From the NCBI RefSeq assembly GCF_001625195.1, contig NC_054389.1, forward strand, positions 9,668,520 through 9,732,519: a DNA stretch of 64,000 nt. The letters are read 5' to 3'. The notes below the pieces were generated by a model. That model saw only the letters and a list, made by a program, of their open reading frames with translations, was not told the origin of the DNA and ran no database searches. Source of the stretch: Drechmeria coniospora (lineage: Eukaryota > Ascomycota > Sordariomycetes > Hypocreales > Ophiocordycipitaceae). Each line of letters starts with the position of its first letter. Position 1 is the stretch's first letter. Of this stretch, positions 9,725 through 25,156 are shown in pieces. Position numbers and translations under genes: made by a program.

Positions 9725-10645
9725 GTTGGAGGCCGTGACTGGTTCTGTACGCCCGTGACTCGCACGAGTATCGGTAATCGTATCAGGCTCTGGCTGTGGT
9801 CATTTGAGTCTCGTCGTCGTTGGGGCACGGGATGAAGTCGGACGGAGGGAGTCTGCAGCAAAGAGCGGGGACCTCGGTTGCGCCCCTTTCCCGCCCGCCT
9901 TCGGCCCAACACGTCCCGTCCCACCAGAAATGGCATGTCAAGGAATAAATAAATCCGAATCGAAGCCATGCCAAAGGCTTGCAAGCGCCCACGAATCCTA
10001 CCTGACACGACACGTACAGCCAGAGGATAGGGCTCCTTGCCTCGTGGCGACGGAATGAAGATACCCCGCGTAGGTGGTTCTGCTTTCCATCACACTGGTG
10101 CCATGTGTGACTATACTCATGCACTCCGGAGGTCACGGAACATTCCAGCGCTGGCCGCCTCGTCCAGTGCTGGCAGTGTTTTGCTTGGATTGGAACATGA
10201 TGTGGCGATAGTACGAGTGGTGATGACAAAAATGAACACGGGTAGAAATATCATATACCAGAACGACATGAATATTCCAAGGCATGCCGTTTCCCTCCTC
10301 GGGAGTGGTTGCACGTCTCGGGGAGAAGCCAATATTCAAGCACAGGGCGAGTAAGTTGACAGGGTCCGGGTCACTGTAACAACAGGGGTTGGAAAGACTG
10401 AATCCGCCTCGTGGGGGTGAGCAGTTGAGGGGTGAAGGGAACCGGAACCGAATAGTGTTCAACCGGCTTCGCAGGCAGGGAAGGTCTCTTCAAGTACTAC
10501 GGCCCATGACCGACGTATCTTTCTGCCTAGTAGTTCATGGTGCGGTGCTCCGTAGCTGCAGGGACTCGGCGAATCCATGACACACAATCCTACATGTCGT
10601 TACGCTGCGACCCGTCAGCCTCCCGCGAACAAACATGCAAAGCCG
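9725..10645. other. intergenic, promoter side of the crotonase gene
   Basis: No gene is supported. Frames here are short and lack domains. A few isolated GTAC occur, but no dense patch. Confidence 0.45.
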
Positions 10646-11090
10646 AGCACAAGTACGGAGTACAGTACTGTACTGTACTGCATTACTTGTAAATGCCGGC
10701 GATCCGTCGCAATGCAACAGGCCAATGAGAGTCAACGAAAAGGTGCCCATGATGGTTTTGTTTTGGTCTGTGAGTGTCGTTGTGTGGCACCGGTTATGGT
10801 TTGCTTCGATTGATTGATGCACGATGTTTGCCTCGTTCCGGACTGTGTGCGCGTCCTTGCGTTTGCCTAGCATTTAGAATGGCCATGACTAACCCCCGCA
10901 ATTACCATTACGTTGCTGCCTGTGGAAGCTCACAGAAGCTTCCACCCTCGTCCAGCATTGAACTAGCGGCTGGACTCGTACGAAATACTGTACTTGCAGC
11001 AAGTAATACAGCACTTGCAATGTACAGTACGGTAAGTAAGTACTCCGCACTGTACTTAAGTATGTATTTCATCGGTACTTTGTACCCCAG
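10646..11090. repeat. two small GTAC-rich islands upstream of CDC48
   Basis: Dense patches lie at 10650-10690 (GTACGGAGTACAGTACTG then TACTGTACTG) and 10975-11085 (CGTACGAAATACTGTACTTG and onward). They sit between the divergent crotonase and CDC48 genes, with the nearer patch about 460 bp from the CDC48 start. Confidence 0.6.
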
Positions 11091-11233
11091 GCACCACTAT
11101 TACCCACATTAGCTCTCGGTGGAGGCTGTCACGTCCTCGTCGTCCAAGCAGGCTGCTGCATCATCAATCTTCCGCTCCGGCAAGGACAGCTGGTGATATC
11201 ATTGGCCCACGCGGCAACTCGCCCTGGTGAGTA

Positions 11234-11296
11234 ATGGCCGCGCTGCCCCGGAGCTTGTTCACACCGGCCACGACCACGACCAGCACCGCTGCCTGA
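11234..11296 (+). other. possible 20-codon upstream ORF of CDC48
   Basis: A short ATG...TGA frame about 250-310 bp upstream of the CDC48 start, in sequence that becomes pyrimidine-rich like a fungal 5' UTR. It is only meaningful if the transcript starts upstream of it, which I cannot see. Confidence 0.2.
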
Positions 11297-11543
11297 GACT
11301 TGAACCTGCACTCCCCCATCACGATCCCCCCCGTCCTCACATCCCTCTCCTACCCCAAACCTCTCCTTCCGTACACTAGCTATCGGGCCACGACCTATCG
11401 AGCCATTGCTCTCGTCCTTTTGCTGCCTGCAATTCCCGACACGCACGCTGCGATTGTGCACCCGAGCACTCGTTCATTCACCGGTCTCGGCCACGTTCCC
11501 GCCTCCCGAGCCGAATCGCTGCTTCGAAGCAATCACATCCAAC

Positions 11544-14333
<2,790 letters not shown>

Positions 14334-15217
14334 ATTGGCCGTCGCTGCCCCGTCCCCCTTGGGCACGGCGCTCTCTGTATTCTAGGTTTTCCGAACTCGT
14401 ACATCTGCATCACCGGAGCACGCAGTGGATGGAGGCTCCATCTCAACCATGACGCTTTGATTTCTTCCCTTTGGACTCGGCAAGTTGGTGGAAAAGACAG
14501 GGTGGAATAGTGTGCGACAGAGGCCGGTTAGCTGGTCGTAAGCCAAGGCAAGGCATGTGGTCGTGGATTATTCCCGCCTCAGGCTGGGCTGCAGCACGGC
14601 TGCGTCTCGAAGGTGGCCTGAGGTGCCGATGGTCAGTAGCAGTAGTTCTGCTTGCTGCCAATCCATGTGGTGGACAAACGATATTTCATAGACGCAATCG
14701 ATTTCTTCTGTCTGGACCTAATTTTGCGCGTGGCATTTCACGTTCGCGCCATGAGGCATATGAAGATGAGGGTAATGGGAAATAGACGATTGATATGTAT
14801 ATTTGCGTCTATTGGTGTAAATACTCTTAGGTATACCGGACCATTCACTGCTCATTCACAGTGCCCAGATCCGCTGTGCAGCTTGGTGGGCCGCATCTGT
14901 TCCATCCACCCAGAGTCAAGGCCGCAACCTCTTCCGTTTTGTCCTGTGCTGCATCCGAATACTGGTGGGTTCTACCGCCGTGGTGGCAGTGCCCATGCTA
15001 TGTCGGGGTGCATGGTATGCTCCTTGGCCTGCAGCAGTTCGGGCATCGATGGCACGTACTGGGAGGGTCTTTGCATGTGCTCTACGACGATGGCACCCCC
15101 ACTTCGCGACGACGGCAGCGACCGTCCCGAATTCTGGCTTCAGGCCCAGGTCTCGTAGCATCTCATCTCTGCCGGTCCAACAGCTCTGGTCAACCGTGGG
15201 GGTCATCTTCGCAGCCA
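14334..15217. other. convergent 3'-3' intergenic region
   Basis: Lies between the end of CDC48 (+) and the end of the 165-residue gene (-). The open frames are not convincing. Only isolated GTAC are present (near 14398 and 15055). Confidence 0.5.
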
Positions 15218-15795
15218 TCAGCTGCCGCCGTCTTCAATCTCGCAGACGGCGAGGAGACTCTCCTTCGTGGCGCGCAGGGCCTCTTCGACGACGTCCTCGG
15301 GCAGCGCGAGGTTGGGTCTGTCGGTGCCGGCGTCAATGCCGTTGGGTTTCTTGGCTAGGCCGCCGTTGGGGGCCTTGGCGCCATTTTTGGAGGAGGCGGC
15401 AGTGGTAGAGGGGAAAGCGGAAAAGGACGAGGTCGAGTCGGCGCGAACGTCTTCGAGGACGCGCTTGAGGAGGCCGGGGTAGGTCGTTTCCTCGCCGGAA
15501 CGGAGCAGGGCGATGGCGTGGGATTGGACGGCGGTGGGCCAGTTGGAGGAGTGTGAGTTGAGGGTGTGGAGGAGGGCTTCCTGGATTCTAAAGCGAGAGA
15601 GGAAGCGGTGGTCAGCAGGTAACGACCTCATCCGCCCGGGAAAGCAGAAGGGGGAGGGAAGGGTTACTTGGCAACGTGACCGTCACGCAGGAGGACAGTG
15701 TTAATCTGCGACCGCAGATCCGGATCCAGCGTTGCTGGTGTGTGGTTGGCCGCCGATGAGGGCACCTTGACAGGTGTCGATGGCTGCTGAGCCAT
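15218..15795 (-). CDS. uncharacterised 165-residue protein
   Basis: Exon 1 runs 15795-15668 and exon 2 15587-15218, separated by an 80-nt intron (GTAACC...TTTAG). The join restores the codon for Lys in HVAK|IQEALL and gives 165 residues in frame. The N-terminal 25 residues are Pro/Ser/Thr-rich (MAQQPSTPVKVPSSAAN). Residues about 26-95 look like an all-helical globular domain (DPDLRSQINTVLLRDG, then WPTAVQSHAIALLRSGEET). A Ser/Gly-rich linker follows, then a final amphipathic helix (LPEDVVEEALRATKESL). There is no signal peptide or membrane segment. I do not recognise the family, and the function is unknown. The clean splice, the domain-like helices and the convergent placement with CDC48 support a real gene. 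Confidence 0.7.
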
Positions 15796-16649
15796 GGCCG
15801 AGAACTGTGAGCAGGAACGGGCGGTGGACGGGGGGAGGGAGGTTCTCGATGGTCGTGTCGTTGCTGCCGTGCAGCCCTCTGGGCGGGGGAGCAAGGTACA
15901 GGCTCGGGAGAGCGGCCACCGAGACAGTCCAGTCTCTTCTCGGTTTCAATATATGCTGCCCGACGTTGTATCAATCAGGGAGGCCGGAAATCGACGACGG
16001 CGAATGGGCAGGTAGGCCGACGGCCGGTCCTCGTGCGCCGCCGAGGAGTTGAGGACAAGGACGATGGATCGATGGATCGATGGCCGACGATGTCCCTACT
16101 TCCGCAACCTGATGGCGAAACTGAAGATGTCGTTTGCTCGTTTCTCGCTAGGGTTTTATGTATGCCACAATGTCGTATCCTCGAACCCCTCGCTCGATGC
16201 GGATGTTACCTAGGTAGGTGATCAGCTCCTCGGTTCATCGGTGGCTATCACCCGTCCGAGACGCACACAAGCACCGAGCCAAGACGAAGTCCATCGCAAG
16301 GAGTAAGAGGAAGCTGATGCGAGGTGCGGAAGGAAGGGGCTGGCACACAATACTCACCAGTCAATTCAGTCCGTATACCGCAGCATCGGCAAAGAAGCCC
16401 ATATCCAAGTGGATGGCTCGAACAAGGATGATTCGCAGTCGGCTCAATGGAATGGGATGGGATTGGATGATCGCGAGGCTGCCTTGAGCTTGCCACTTGG
16501 AACCGGCTTCTTGCCAGGTTGAGGAAGAAAGACGAGGCTGAGATGCGAGGAAACTGCTAGGCATCCATGAGGTACGTCCGTAGTCGGTGCAGTAGGCGAT
16601 TTTGAATTGAACGTCACTGTTGACTCTCGAGAGAAAACGGCCCTAGGAT
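15796..16649. other. intergenic, promoter side of the 165-residue gene
   Basis: No gene is supported. It contains a short GATCGATG-type direct repeat at about 16064-16084 and no GTAC island. Confidence 0.45.
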
Positions 16650-16735
16650 GTACAGTGGCATACTGTACACTGCACATCTACTTAGGTGTACATGTACATG
16701 TACGGAGTACATGTACCACTCTTCCGTCTCTGTAC
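16650..16735. repeat. small GTAC-rich island
   Basis: A compact patch with GTGTACATGTACATGTACGG immediately followed by AGTACATGTACC. It is about 0.85 kb upstream of the 165-residue gene. Confidence 0.7.
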
Positions 16736-19700
16736 TAAGCAGGCAATGAGCGGACAAGTTGGCGACCGTGCGAGGGGCTTGCGGTTGGCCTACCCTGCAC
16801 CTCCATCGTCCAACCTCAAATCACCACCAATCTCGCCAAATACTGGTTGATCTTCAAGCGGTCCTCTACAGACATACATACCCTTTACCGTAGTCCATAC
16901 GGAACCTTCCCGGTGGATGAATTGAATCACAGACGAGCCGGCATGTTCATGCTTGTAGATGTTAGCAGCTGTGGACCGTATTGGAGGAGAGAGTGTTCCA
17001 GTTCAGGGTAAGCCATCGCGCGATGGAAAAAGTATGCATGATAATACTTTTCAGGAATGATGAGCTACGATTGTTCGTGCACACCCGTATACAATCCACC
17101 TCCATTCTTCGCTTGTGCTGAATCTCGGCATGGTGACAATGCATGGCGTCTCATAACCGAATCCGCTTTTCGTAGCGAGCACGTCGATGGAGGCCGAAAG
17201 TAAGAGTTCGGCGATGCATCAAAGCAAAAACAAACCCATCTAGGCATCCACATATGTATGCAGACACAGGCGGTCAATATTGCCTTCTGTGCTTCGTGTG
17301 CCTATGCATCCTCTTGTACTTCAACAACAAATACATGCCATCGTACCGTGCCGTCATTTCTCACACTCAGGAAGTGCCACCGAGAGACGGACGCCACGGT
17401 GATCAGCTCGATGAAGGGAACGGCCCAGGAAGCTCAGCATCGTACATATCCTGCGGGCCGTGCCGTTAATGATGTCCGATCTCGGCAGCAGCGATGCCGA
17501 GCATAGATACAGGAGAATGGTGTAGGCTTCACCGACATATCTCTTCTCCATCTCGCCATGAACCGTCCGTGGTCCACAATCGTACAGTTGCACTAGTATA
17601 AAAAACAAACATACCTGTGCGCTGAACGGAACGAACACTTATTATGCGACAGATGAGATTGTACCGATGTACGAAAAGAGGTAGAAAGAGGCGTCCGAAT
17701 TTCCATAGTTGGACCCGAGTGCCTCATCGTCGTCGTCCTGTGAAGAATGTGCGTCCATGCTCGCAGGCTGCATCCGTGGACGTCACGGAAATGTAAACAT
17801 CGATGGACGTGCCTCGAAGATGGGTAGGTGACCGTGGTCCCCAAGCAGTATGACCCGTAGCAGAAGGAAAGCAAAGCACCCCAGGAAGGAGACCCAGGAG
17901 CCACGCCGTTGATCCTCACCTTCCGTCACGCACCTCGCCTCCAAGCTGGCGAGAAATACAATGCTACTGCTGACCGCTTTGCCATGCGGCATCTATATGT
18001 ATGCTGATGTCTAAGTGTGCTACTAAGCATTGCGCGTAGCCTAGCCGCTTAGGGGGAGGGGCGGACAAAGGATGCAGTGGAGGAGGGGGGGGAGGCAATC
18101 ACCTGCCTCTGCTCACCTCGCCGTTGCATTCCGGAAACCTTATTGCTACGTTCGTATCTGCGGACGAGGCTTCAACTGAGACCAACCGTTCCTGTACACC
18201 GGGTTCGCGTCGTTCCGTCTTGGTTGCCATTTCCATGGGTTGTGCGCTGGGCAGCCACGTTGGTCAAGAGAAGATCCTGACGTTAGGTGCGTCGATGATG
18301 AAGTTGATTGATTGGTCGATGATGTGCCTGTTGAAAGGAGGAAGGCATTCAGAGCTCGACGCCCAGGTACCCCCGTCGCGTTGGAACCTGTACTGCCTCG
18401 CTTTCCCTCTGACCGTCGGGCATCCAACCCTCCCATTCTGAAGTATGGCATCAACGTCGTCGATGTGCTGTCCTTGCCCAACCTTGCCGTTCACGAAAAC
18501 CGTAGCAGAGTGTGCTCCAGGAATACCGCGAGCCCGCCATGTATCTGAACCCGTACATATTGTCGGTGCCCTGTCCATGCTCAGCGATACGTGGCAGTCA
18601 ACGCTGAAAGGGACGCACGGCTTACGCCAGACGCAGCCTCCGTGAATTGGGTTCCTAATTTCGAAACCAGCCTTCACTCAGTCCTGGCATCGGGCTTTGG
18701 TGCCTGTGCCATAGGAACCTGATGGTGGTGGGACGCAGGAGGCGACAGGGGGCACGCGCAGTGCGAATTCTGTTGATGTTTCGAGGTCTGCGTGCCGGTC
18801 GCCCTCTCCGATTCTCACCCACACTCCATTCTCAAGCATACCAACTTGTTGGGAGCAGTCGTCGAAGCTTGCAGCCCCTCAAGGAGATGCGCCGCCAATG
18901 GAGAAAAAGCAAAGTGCCGAGGCGTTTGCATGGGGCAGAGAGAGAAGAGGCAACTTGCATACACCGCGAAACGGGTAAAAACAAGCGGGAGCCGTTTGCG
19001 AGACAATCGTGAAGAAGGAAACAAGTCACATTCGACCACCAAAACTTTGAAACACTCCCTCTAGGTGAAGCAATCACTGGGAGGCGAACCCAGCCTGCAC
19101 CGTGTATCGGTATCATGTATATGCCCGGCACTGCTGGCGGAGTAGTACTGCGTCATTGGAATCCTGACGTTGCTCGGCTCGCTGGTAGTTTTCTCAACGC
19201 GCAATCCACATTGCGGGCCGTGGTGCGATACCGCAATGTATCACCCAAGTGAATAGTGAACCAGTAGCTGCAGCCGGCATTTGCCACACCCCTGGCCCAA
19301 CATGTGTGCAACCTGATACAACTGTTTACATGTGTGTGCTTAGTAGACTCTCAGGCGGAGGATTGAACGGTGCATGGCCTGCCGCCAAGAACAGAGCCAG
19401 AACGAGGACCTCAACTCTAAGCATGCCAACTCGTGGTATTGCTTGTTGCTACATCGGCACATGAATTTTTAACAGAGATGATGACTTGAGGGCAGGCGAT
19501 CGGCTGTCGAAGGTTGTAGGGGTATGATGACGTTCTCCAGAGGGCGTCCGGGATTGACAACGTACCCACAGTTGCGTCTCGTCCGGAAGCGGGAGAGGAT
19601 CCGCATTCCTGGAACCGACAGCACGGCTCTGCCCCACGGGGCATTCCGGACTGTGGAAGTGGTCTGGACGAGCAAATGGCTTGCGTCGAGGTCCATCCCT

Positions 19701-21790
19701 ACTATTTGTCACGCCTGTACCGGGGTGTTCAGCTACACGGCCTGCTATCAGACTCGGAGACTCAGCGCTTGATCCAAACGCAAACCAAGCGTAGTGTCAT
19801 GACCCTAACGCCGACGGATTGGTCGCATCGAGACCGCAACCCCCTCGTCATTTATTTAGTCGGTAAATCCCTGGCATGATAGGGCGCGATAGACCGTGAA
19901 AACTGTGGATTGGGTTTCGGGGGTGAAGCCTCCATTCGGATTGCAACCCAATGCCACCCAGGCGATGCCATTCGCTTGCCCGCACCTTTCGGGGACTCGG
20001 TTGTATTGCACGAAATCGACACCTTTGAATCGGAGGACGGCATGTCGAAATAAAGGGGGTCGGGGCGGAGGACCTCATGAGTCCTCTCCGGAATACAGTG
20101 AAAAAGAGTGGGACGTAGATGTGGGCAGGAAACCAAACGTCTGTAGCCAAATGTTTCGAGCCAGATGGGCACAAGGAATAGCTGGCTGGAGCGTTGAGAA
20201 CCAGCACGCTCGATATGGCCCAGCTGTTCCGTTGAATGGTCCTCGAGTCGGCTTGCGAATTGGTATGCGTGCCTCTCCTGAATGAAGCCAAGGCTGCAGA
20301 TACGAAGTGGCGACATGGAGACTGCGAGTACCCATAGCGTAGGAGGCGTGGTAGCAGAGGCATCCATCGCTCGTCAGGTGCATTAACGGACTGTGTGAAT
20401 TCCGATAGCACTACCGGAGCTGTCAAAACCGTCGATCCAAACAATACAGGATACGGACGCGGATGCTGACCGACGCTGAGGTGTTTTGCGGAATTAATCA
20501 AGGTGCAGGGTCCATTTCGATGCCATTCAGGCTGTACCCTGGCCAGTTTCAGCAGAAAAAAAAGGCCAAGGTCCATGAGAGGCTGTGCCCATGTTAACGA
20601 CAACCTGGTGCGAATATAGAACATTTCCATGCGGTTTACCAATGCAACCTGCGAATTTGCGTGCACCGCACCGCATCATGCAACGCGATCGAGTGTGCAG
20701 ACTCACAGCCATGTCGAAACTCGCGGAGAAGGGGGCAAGAGCTGGAGCGAATCCTTGAGCTGGAGCTGGATGAGTGGCAGTTGAAGACCAGGGGTGCTGG
20801 AGGGAAACGGGGCCCCGGGACGAAACCCGTCAGCCGGACGGGCATTTGGAAACCCCTCTCCTCCGAAATAAAACTACGTGCCCCTTTCTCAGCATAAAGT
20901 AGGTAGGCAGCAGATTCTCCAGAAGGACCTGTTGATCCGAACCTTGACCACTTGATGCCTCCGTTGATGCGGTCAGGGACCAGTTGGCCATTGTGGCGTG
21001 CCGGGCTCGACCTGGATCACCAATGCCGCCCAACACATGGCTATGTTGCTAGTTGAGGGCCACTGAAACCCGGGGGATACCCTGCAACAAGAGCCAAACC
21101 CCCCGGAAGCGGCTTGGAATCAGAATGCTGGAAGCTTAACCGCCAAGTAGTCGTTGGTTGTGAGATAGTGACTTGCATGCCCAGGCGTGACACGCGACAG
21201 GACGTTTTTTTGCTCGCGAACTGACAGTTGCCGAACTCGTACATCGATGGGCAAGCAACGAGCGAGGGCCTCGGGCCAACAGCTCACCGAGATGGGCCTG
21301 CCGAGATGAGCCACTTCAGATGAGCCACTGACGGCGGTTGCCGCAGACCGGGGATCGGCTCTGGTTCGACGGGCAACGATACCTGCATGCACTTGCTGCA
21401 TCTGCCATGGATGGTCTCGGAAACGGGCGTGTCTCTGGTCTGGAAGTTGCAGATGCGTTGTAACGGAACGGACTAGGCGTCATGTCATGGTTGTACGAGT
21501 ACACAGGTCCACATGAGACCAGCATGCTTTGCTGCAGGCGGTGAAGGGGTGGGACAAGGGGGCGACATTGCGGTATGCCGGGGAGTGGGCGAGAAGGAAA
21601 GTTGCAGCAAAGACTTGAGTTCGAAACGTACGAGGCGATGTGAGGCTTCGCGAATCTATATGCCTGGCAACACAAGAGGAAGAAGCGGTAAATCTACGTG
21701 GGCGATGTGGCGCGATGTCCCCTGCAGGAGGCACCAGACAAGCAGCGTGCTCCTTCCTTGTCTGGGTTACCAGGAAATTATCGTTTGTTA
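16736..21790. other. 5-kb gene-free stretch with GTAC at chance level
   Basis: I find no gene with recognisable domains, no inverted termini and no tandem array. The longest frame (19848-20666, minus) has no family resemblance. By eye about 18 GTAC occur in 5,055 bp, close to the 20 expected by chance. This differs clearly from the GTAC islands on both sides. Confidence 0.5.
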
Positions 21791-21817
21791 GATGCTACCA
21801 ATAGCAGGGATGCAGTG

Positions 21818-22110
21818 CAGTACCGTTGTAGGTACGTACGTTGCCACCATGTAGGCAAGATGTATTTCTCCGGGGCTGGTTGGTTGATGGGTACCTCGTC
21901 GAGGCAGACAGGAAGGTGGGGCAAGTTCGGTATTTAGACCTGCGGAAGACCTACGAACGACCTACGGAAGACTTGAGGTGGACGTACACAACATACCTGC
22001 AAGGCAAGTACTTGATAGGCACCTACCAATTGAGTACTTGTATTAATACTCTGTATTACTGCTCTGCTCGTACCCTGCCATGCTGCACCACATGTACGCA
22101 AGTACAGCGT
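21818..22110. repeat. GTAC-rich intergenic island
   Basis: Contains GTACGTACGTTGCC, a repeated GACCTACGGAAGAC / GACCTGCGGAAGAC pair near 21938-21970, and AAGTACTTG words. Confidence 0.6.
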
Positions 22111-22860
22111 CTTCGGCCGGCGCGTTGGCCAGGATTCCACGACCCAGGCCGCCTGTACCATTGCACTAATGTACTGACGAAAAGCAAACGGATGCAGGCC
22201 ACGAAAACAGGATTGGAGGATGTTTGTTGGTGCCGGGAAACGACAGCCACCAGTCCGAGACCTCGTTGCGGGTCCTCGCCCATGGCTGCATGATGGCAAC
22301 CTCATCGGCGTTGGTTGTGAATGGCCAGTTCGCCGGCTGGCCGCGCGCTTCTTGTCACTTCTCTCGCCGGAGGCACCGCGAGGGTTTCCGGGGAAGGGGA
22401 TCGTGCATGCGTAGTCCGAGGTACGGACGGAGTATCCATTTCCGTACACGTACTGCAGAGGGATATTAATACATGATACATGATGCATGCAGGCACATCG
22501 AAGCAGAGCATGGCCCGCCGGCTTGCCACGAGTGTCTCTACAGTGTGCAAACTGGATGTCACATGTACACGCATCTATGCTTGCTGATGTGCGAGTACAC
22601 GTTCGTATGCTATGGGTTCTGCTCCCTACAAGACCGGGTTGGTATGCAGATATCCATACTTGTGGAAGGGCAACTTGATTCACAGCAAGCAAGTGGTCTT
22701 ATTGCATCGTCCACCCTCTGGTCGAGGTCGATGCCGGCCTGCTTCGGCCTGCTCCGGCCTCTCCGTCGTCCCAAGGCAATGTTTGTATGCGGCTAGATGG
22801 TCAGGACTATTTTCTTCGCTGAGAGTTGGAGTTCTGGATGCGTGCTAGGTAGTGCAAGTG
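22111..22860. other. intergenic, nothing recognised
   Basis: Mixed sequence with scattered GTAC. Frames such as 21934-22692 (minus) have no domain and cross island sequence. Confidence 0.4.
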
Positions 22861-22874
22861 TCTGGGAGGGACCA

Positions 22875-23140
22875 AGTATGTACATGTATAGGTTTGTAAG
22901 TATTAATCCTCGTGCATATACGGATACGGATACGTGCGAGGACGCCAAATGTACAGTACACACATCACGGAGTAGTAAGTAATACTTGTATACTTACTGC
23001 AGGCACAAACTTGCGTTTGCCCAGTACGAGTGTATTGAAGGTAGCAGTGCCGTAGCACGCGTTGCAAGGTACTAACCAACAGTACATGCAAGTAACAGGT
23101 AGTTCGTACCTGCAAGTAATATGTACGTACACCTACGTAT
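22875..23140. repeat. GTAC-rich intergenic island
   Basis: Contains ATGTACATGTATAGG, ACGGAGTAGTAAGTAATAC, and GTACATGCAAGTAACAGG followed by ATGTACGTACACC. Confidence 0.6.
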
Positions 23141-23330
23141 CTACCTAGCTTTCGCCACAGTGCGAACATAAGTCCCACGGAGTTGATGCCGGCTTCTAGA
23201 CTATTTCATCGGATTCGCAATGGCTTCCTGAGATCGCACGAGCTTTCGAACTTGGCGAGCATCCGTGCAAACATACGAGTACGGGGGTGAAGTGCACGAA
23301 TGAAGGGTGTCAGAATCCGCCGTTTTAATA

Positions 23331-23342
23331 CCCCCCCCCCCC
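23331..23342. repeat. poly(C) homopolymer, 12 nt
   Basis: A run of 12 C in gene-free sequence, preceded by TTTTAATA. Confidence 0.85.
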
Positions 23343-23649
23343 TTCCTGGAATTTTGGCAACTTGTTTCGATGCCTGATGCGCCACAGTGCGCTCGACCCT
23401 CTCAACCGCAGCAGTTGGAGGCCCCGGATCATGGATTCCGGCTGACAATTACAGGTAGGCCGTCATCGTAGGTGTACTTCGTTTGTACCTCTGTGCATCT
23501 GCAGTAATTCTATGTGGCACTTGGGCAAACCGGCATGTGCAGGGACGGCCCAATCTACTGGGACGGCCAAGAAGCATTGCAACCCTCACAGTGTCTTACG
23601 GAGCTCCCGCTGCCCGTTGGATTGGAATCCACCAATAACGGTTACTGCT

Positions 23650-23900
23650 GGCCGTACATGTACTTACTTGCACAAGTACTGTACATACTGTAATTATTTC
23701 ATGGTACCAACCAAGGTGCCTACCCCTCTCAGGTAAGTAGTAAGTATTAAGTACAGGTGGTCCTCCGAGTTATTGCTGGGTCACCCCGTCTTGATACTCC
23801 CGGATTTCCTCGGTACATGGTATTAGTACAAGTAAGCACGGAAGATGGGAGGTAGGGTGCCAGGGTACTCCGTACAGCACCTGCACTTGTACTCAGTAGC
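23650..23900. repeat. GTAC-rich intergenic island
   Basis: Contains CGTACATGTACTTACTTG, AAGTACTGTACATACTG and TACTCCGTACAGC. Confidence 0.6.
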
Positions 23901-24640
23901 ACTGGCAGCGAGTCCTAGGTGTTGAGTGAGACTGCTTATCGGCAAGCACGCGCAGTTGATGCCGCAAGTATGGGAATCAGCACCAAGCATGTGGCGAGGC
24001 AGAGAGGTAGTGTGCTTTGTGCCCATCAAATCTCGATGACGCTAAGGCACCCATCAGGCGCTCTCGCCAGCATACTTCTATTTCCACTTCTTCCCATGCA
24101 TGCCGATCCAGTCCTCGGACGGCTCCTCATGGCAGTCGATGCCCGATCCCAACTTGATGCTGACTCGACAAGACAACAGCCAAGCAGCCGAACCTGCCAT
24201 CGGCTTTCACGGCAGCCTCCTTCGTTGGGATGCCAACGCACGACGCACACACCTTGTGCCTGTTCGTTCTTTGCGTCCCGACTGCGTAACCAACCGGGTT
24301 CGCTCAGTCAATCTGTTACATCGCCTCTCGCTCCGTCGGTCGCTTTGGAGCGGAAATGCCAATGAACGTCGTCGTCATCATCACCATTGGCGATGTGCCG
24401 CCGACCGAGCCCGTTACATCATCTGTTCTGCTGCCCGTGCTGTCGCTGTCTCAGTGCACCACCTTGGCTTGCTTGTTGGTTGTCTGTTGGTTGTCCGCAT
24501 CTCAGACGGCCACGGCACGGGGCCCCTGACTCCCTCCTTGATGGGTGTTCGCTAGCGGCTGTCACGAGGAGCCAACGTCAGGTTCGCCTGTTGCCACCGA
24601 GGCCGCTGCCCGTCGTGTGTGCGTAGGTGTGCTGGAGACT
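23901..24640. other. intergenic, nothing recognised
   Basis: GC-neutral sequence with open frames on the plus strand (24100-24555) that show no domain. GTAC is rare. Confidence 0.4.
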
Positions 24641-24641
24641 G

Positions 24642-25085
24642 CAGTACCGCACACTTGCCTCTGCGCTGTGCAGGAAATCGACGCAAGTATATGTGTACAT
24701 GTTAAACGCCGCCCAATGGATTGCACGAGCAGAGCACAAGTACATGCCAGGAGACCCCCTGTAGGCCGTTGCGCACCTCGACGCCTCCGTTGTTCACTTC
24801 TGAGTGGTATTACTCCGTACAACCTCGGTCGGTTCAATAACGCCGCCACAACCCAGAACAAACATACGAGTCGTCGTACCCTCCCATTGCCTCGTAGCTG
24901 TGCTGAGTTAGTAACACGTACAAGTACCTAGTAATAGCTAGTTCAGCCGGGGTTCAGCGGCGGCGGCGGGGTGGGGGGGGAGAGGAGGGGAGGGGGGAGG
25001 GGGAGGGGTGTGAATACTCCGTACCCAAGTTAGTACTTGGGTACTTGCTACCTAGTACTTACTAACCTTGGGACTCCGTACCTAA
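24642..25085. repeat. GTAC-rich island upstream of the ABC transporter
   Basis: Main patches lie at 24805-24830 and 24910-25085, with TACTCCGTACC and AGTACTTGGGTACTTG words. The island is split by the G-rich tract listed separately. The end is about 0.83 kb upstream of the ABC transporter start. Confidence 0.6.
24958..25012 (+). repeat. G-rich tract with G-quadruplex potential
   Basis: A purine-rich stretch that begins with four GGC units and continues with G-runs of 3-9 separated by single A or T. It holds more than four runs of at least three G with short loops on the plus strand. Confidence 0.8.
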
Positions 25086-25106
25086 AGTGGTAGTAGCGCA
25101 CAAGCG

Positions 25107-25156
25107 TGCTTGTGTGTGTGTGCATGTGTGTGTGCATGTGTGTGTGTGTGTGTGTG
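25107..25156. repeat. (GT)n microsatellite
   Basis: An interrupted GT repeat with two GCAT interruptions and an uninterrupted end of about ten units. It lies about 760 bp upstream of the ABC transporter. Confidence 0.9.

Noticed and set aside
19848..20666. 272-codon minus-strand frame in the gene-free block
   Set aside because: No recognisable family, domain or signal, and several overlapping frames of similar length; coding support is too weak.
16736..21790. Decayed transposon filling the gene-free block
   Set aside because: No terminal repeats, target duplications or transposase/reverse-transcriptase fragments seen in any frame; left as unexplained instead.
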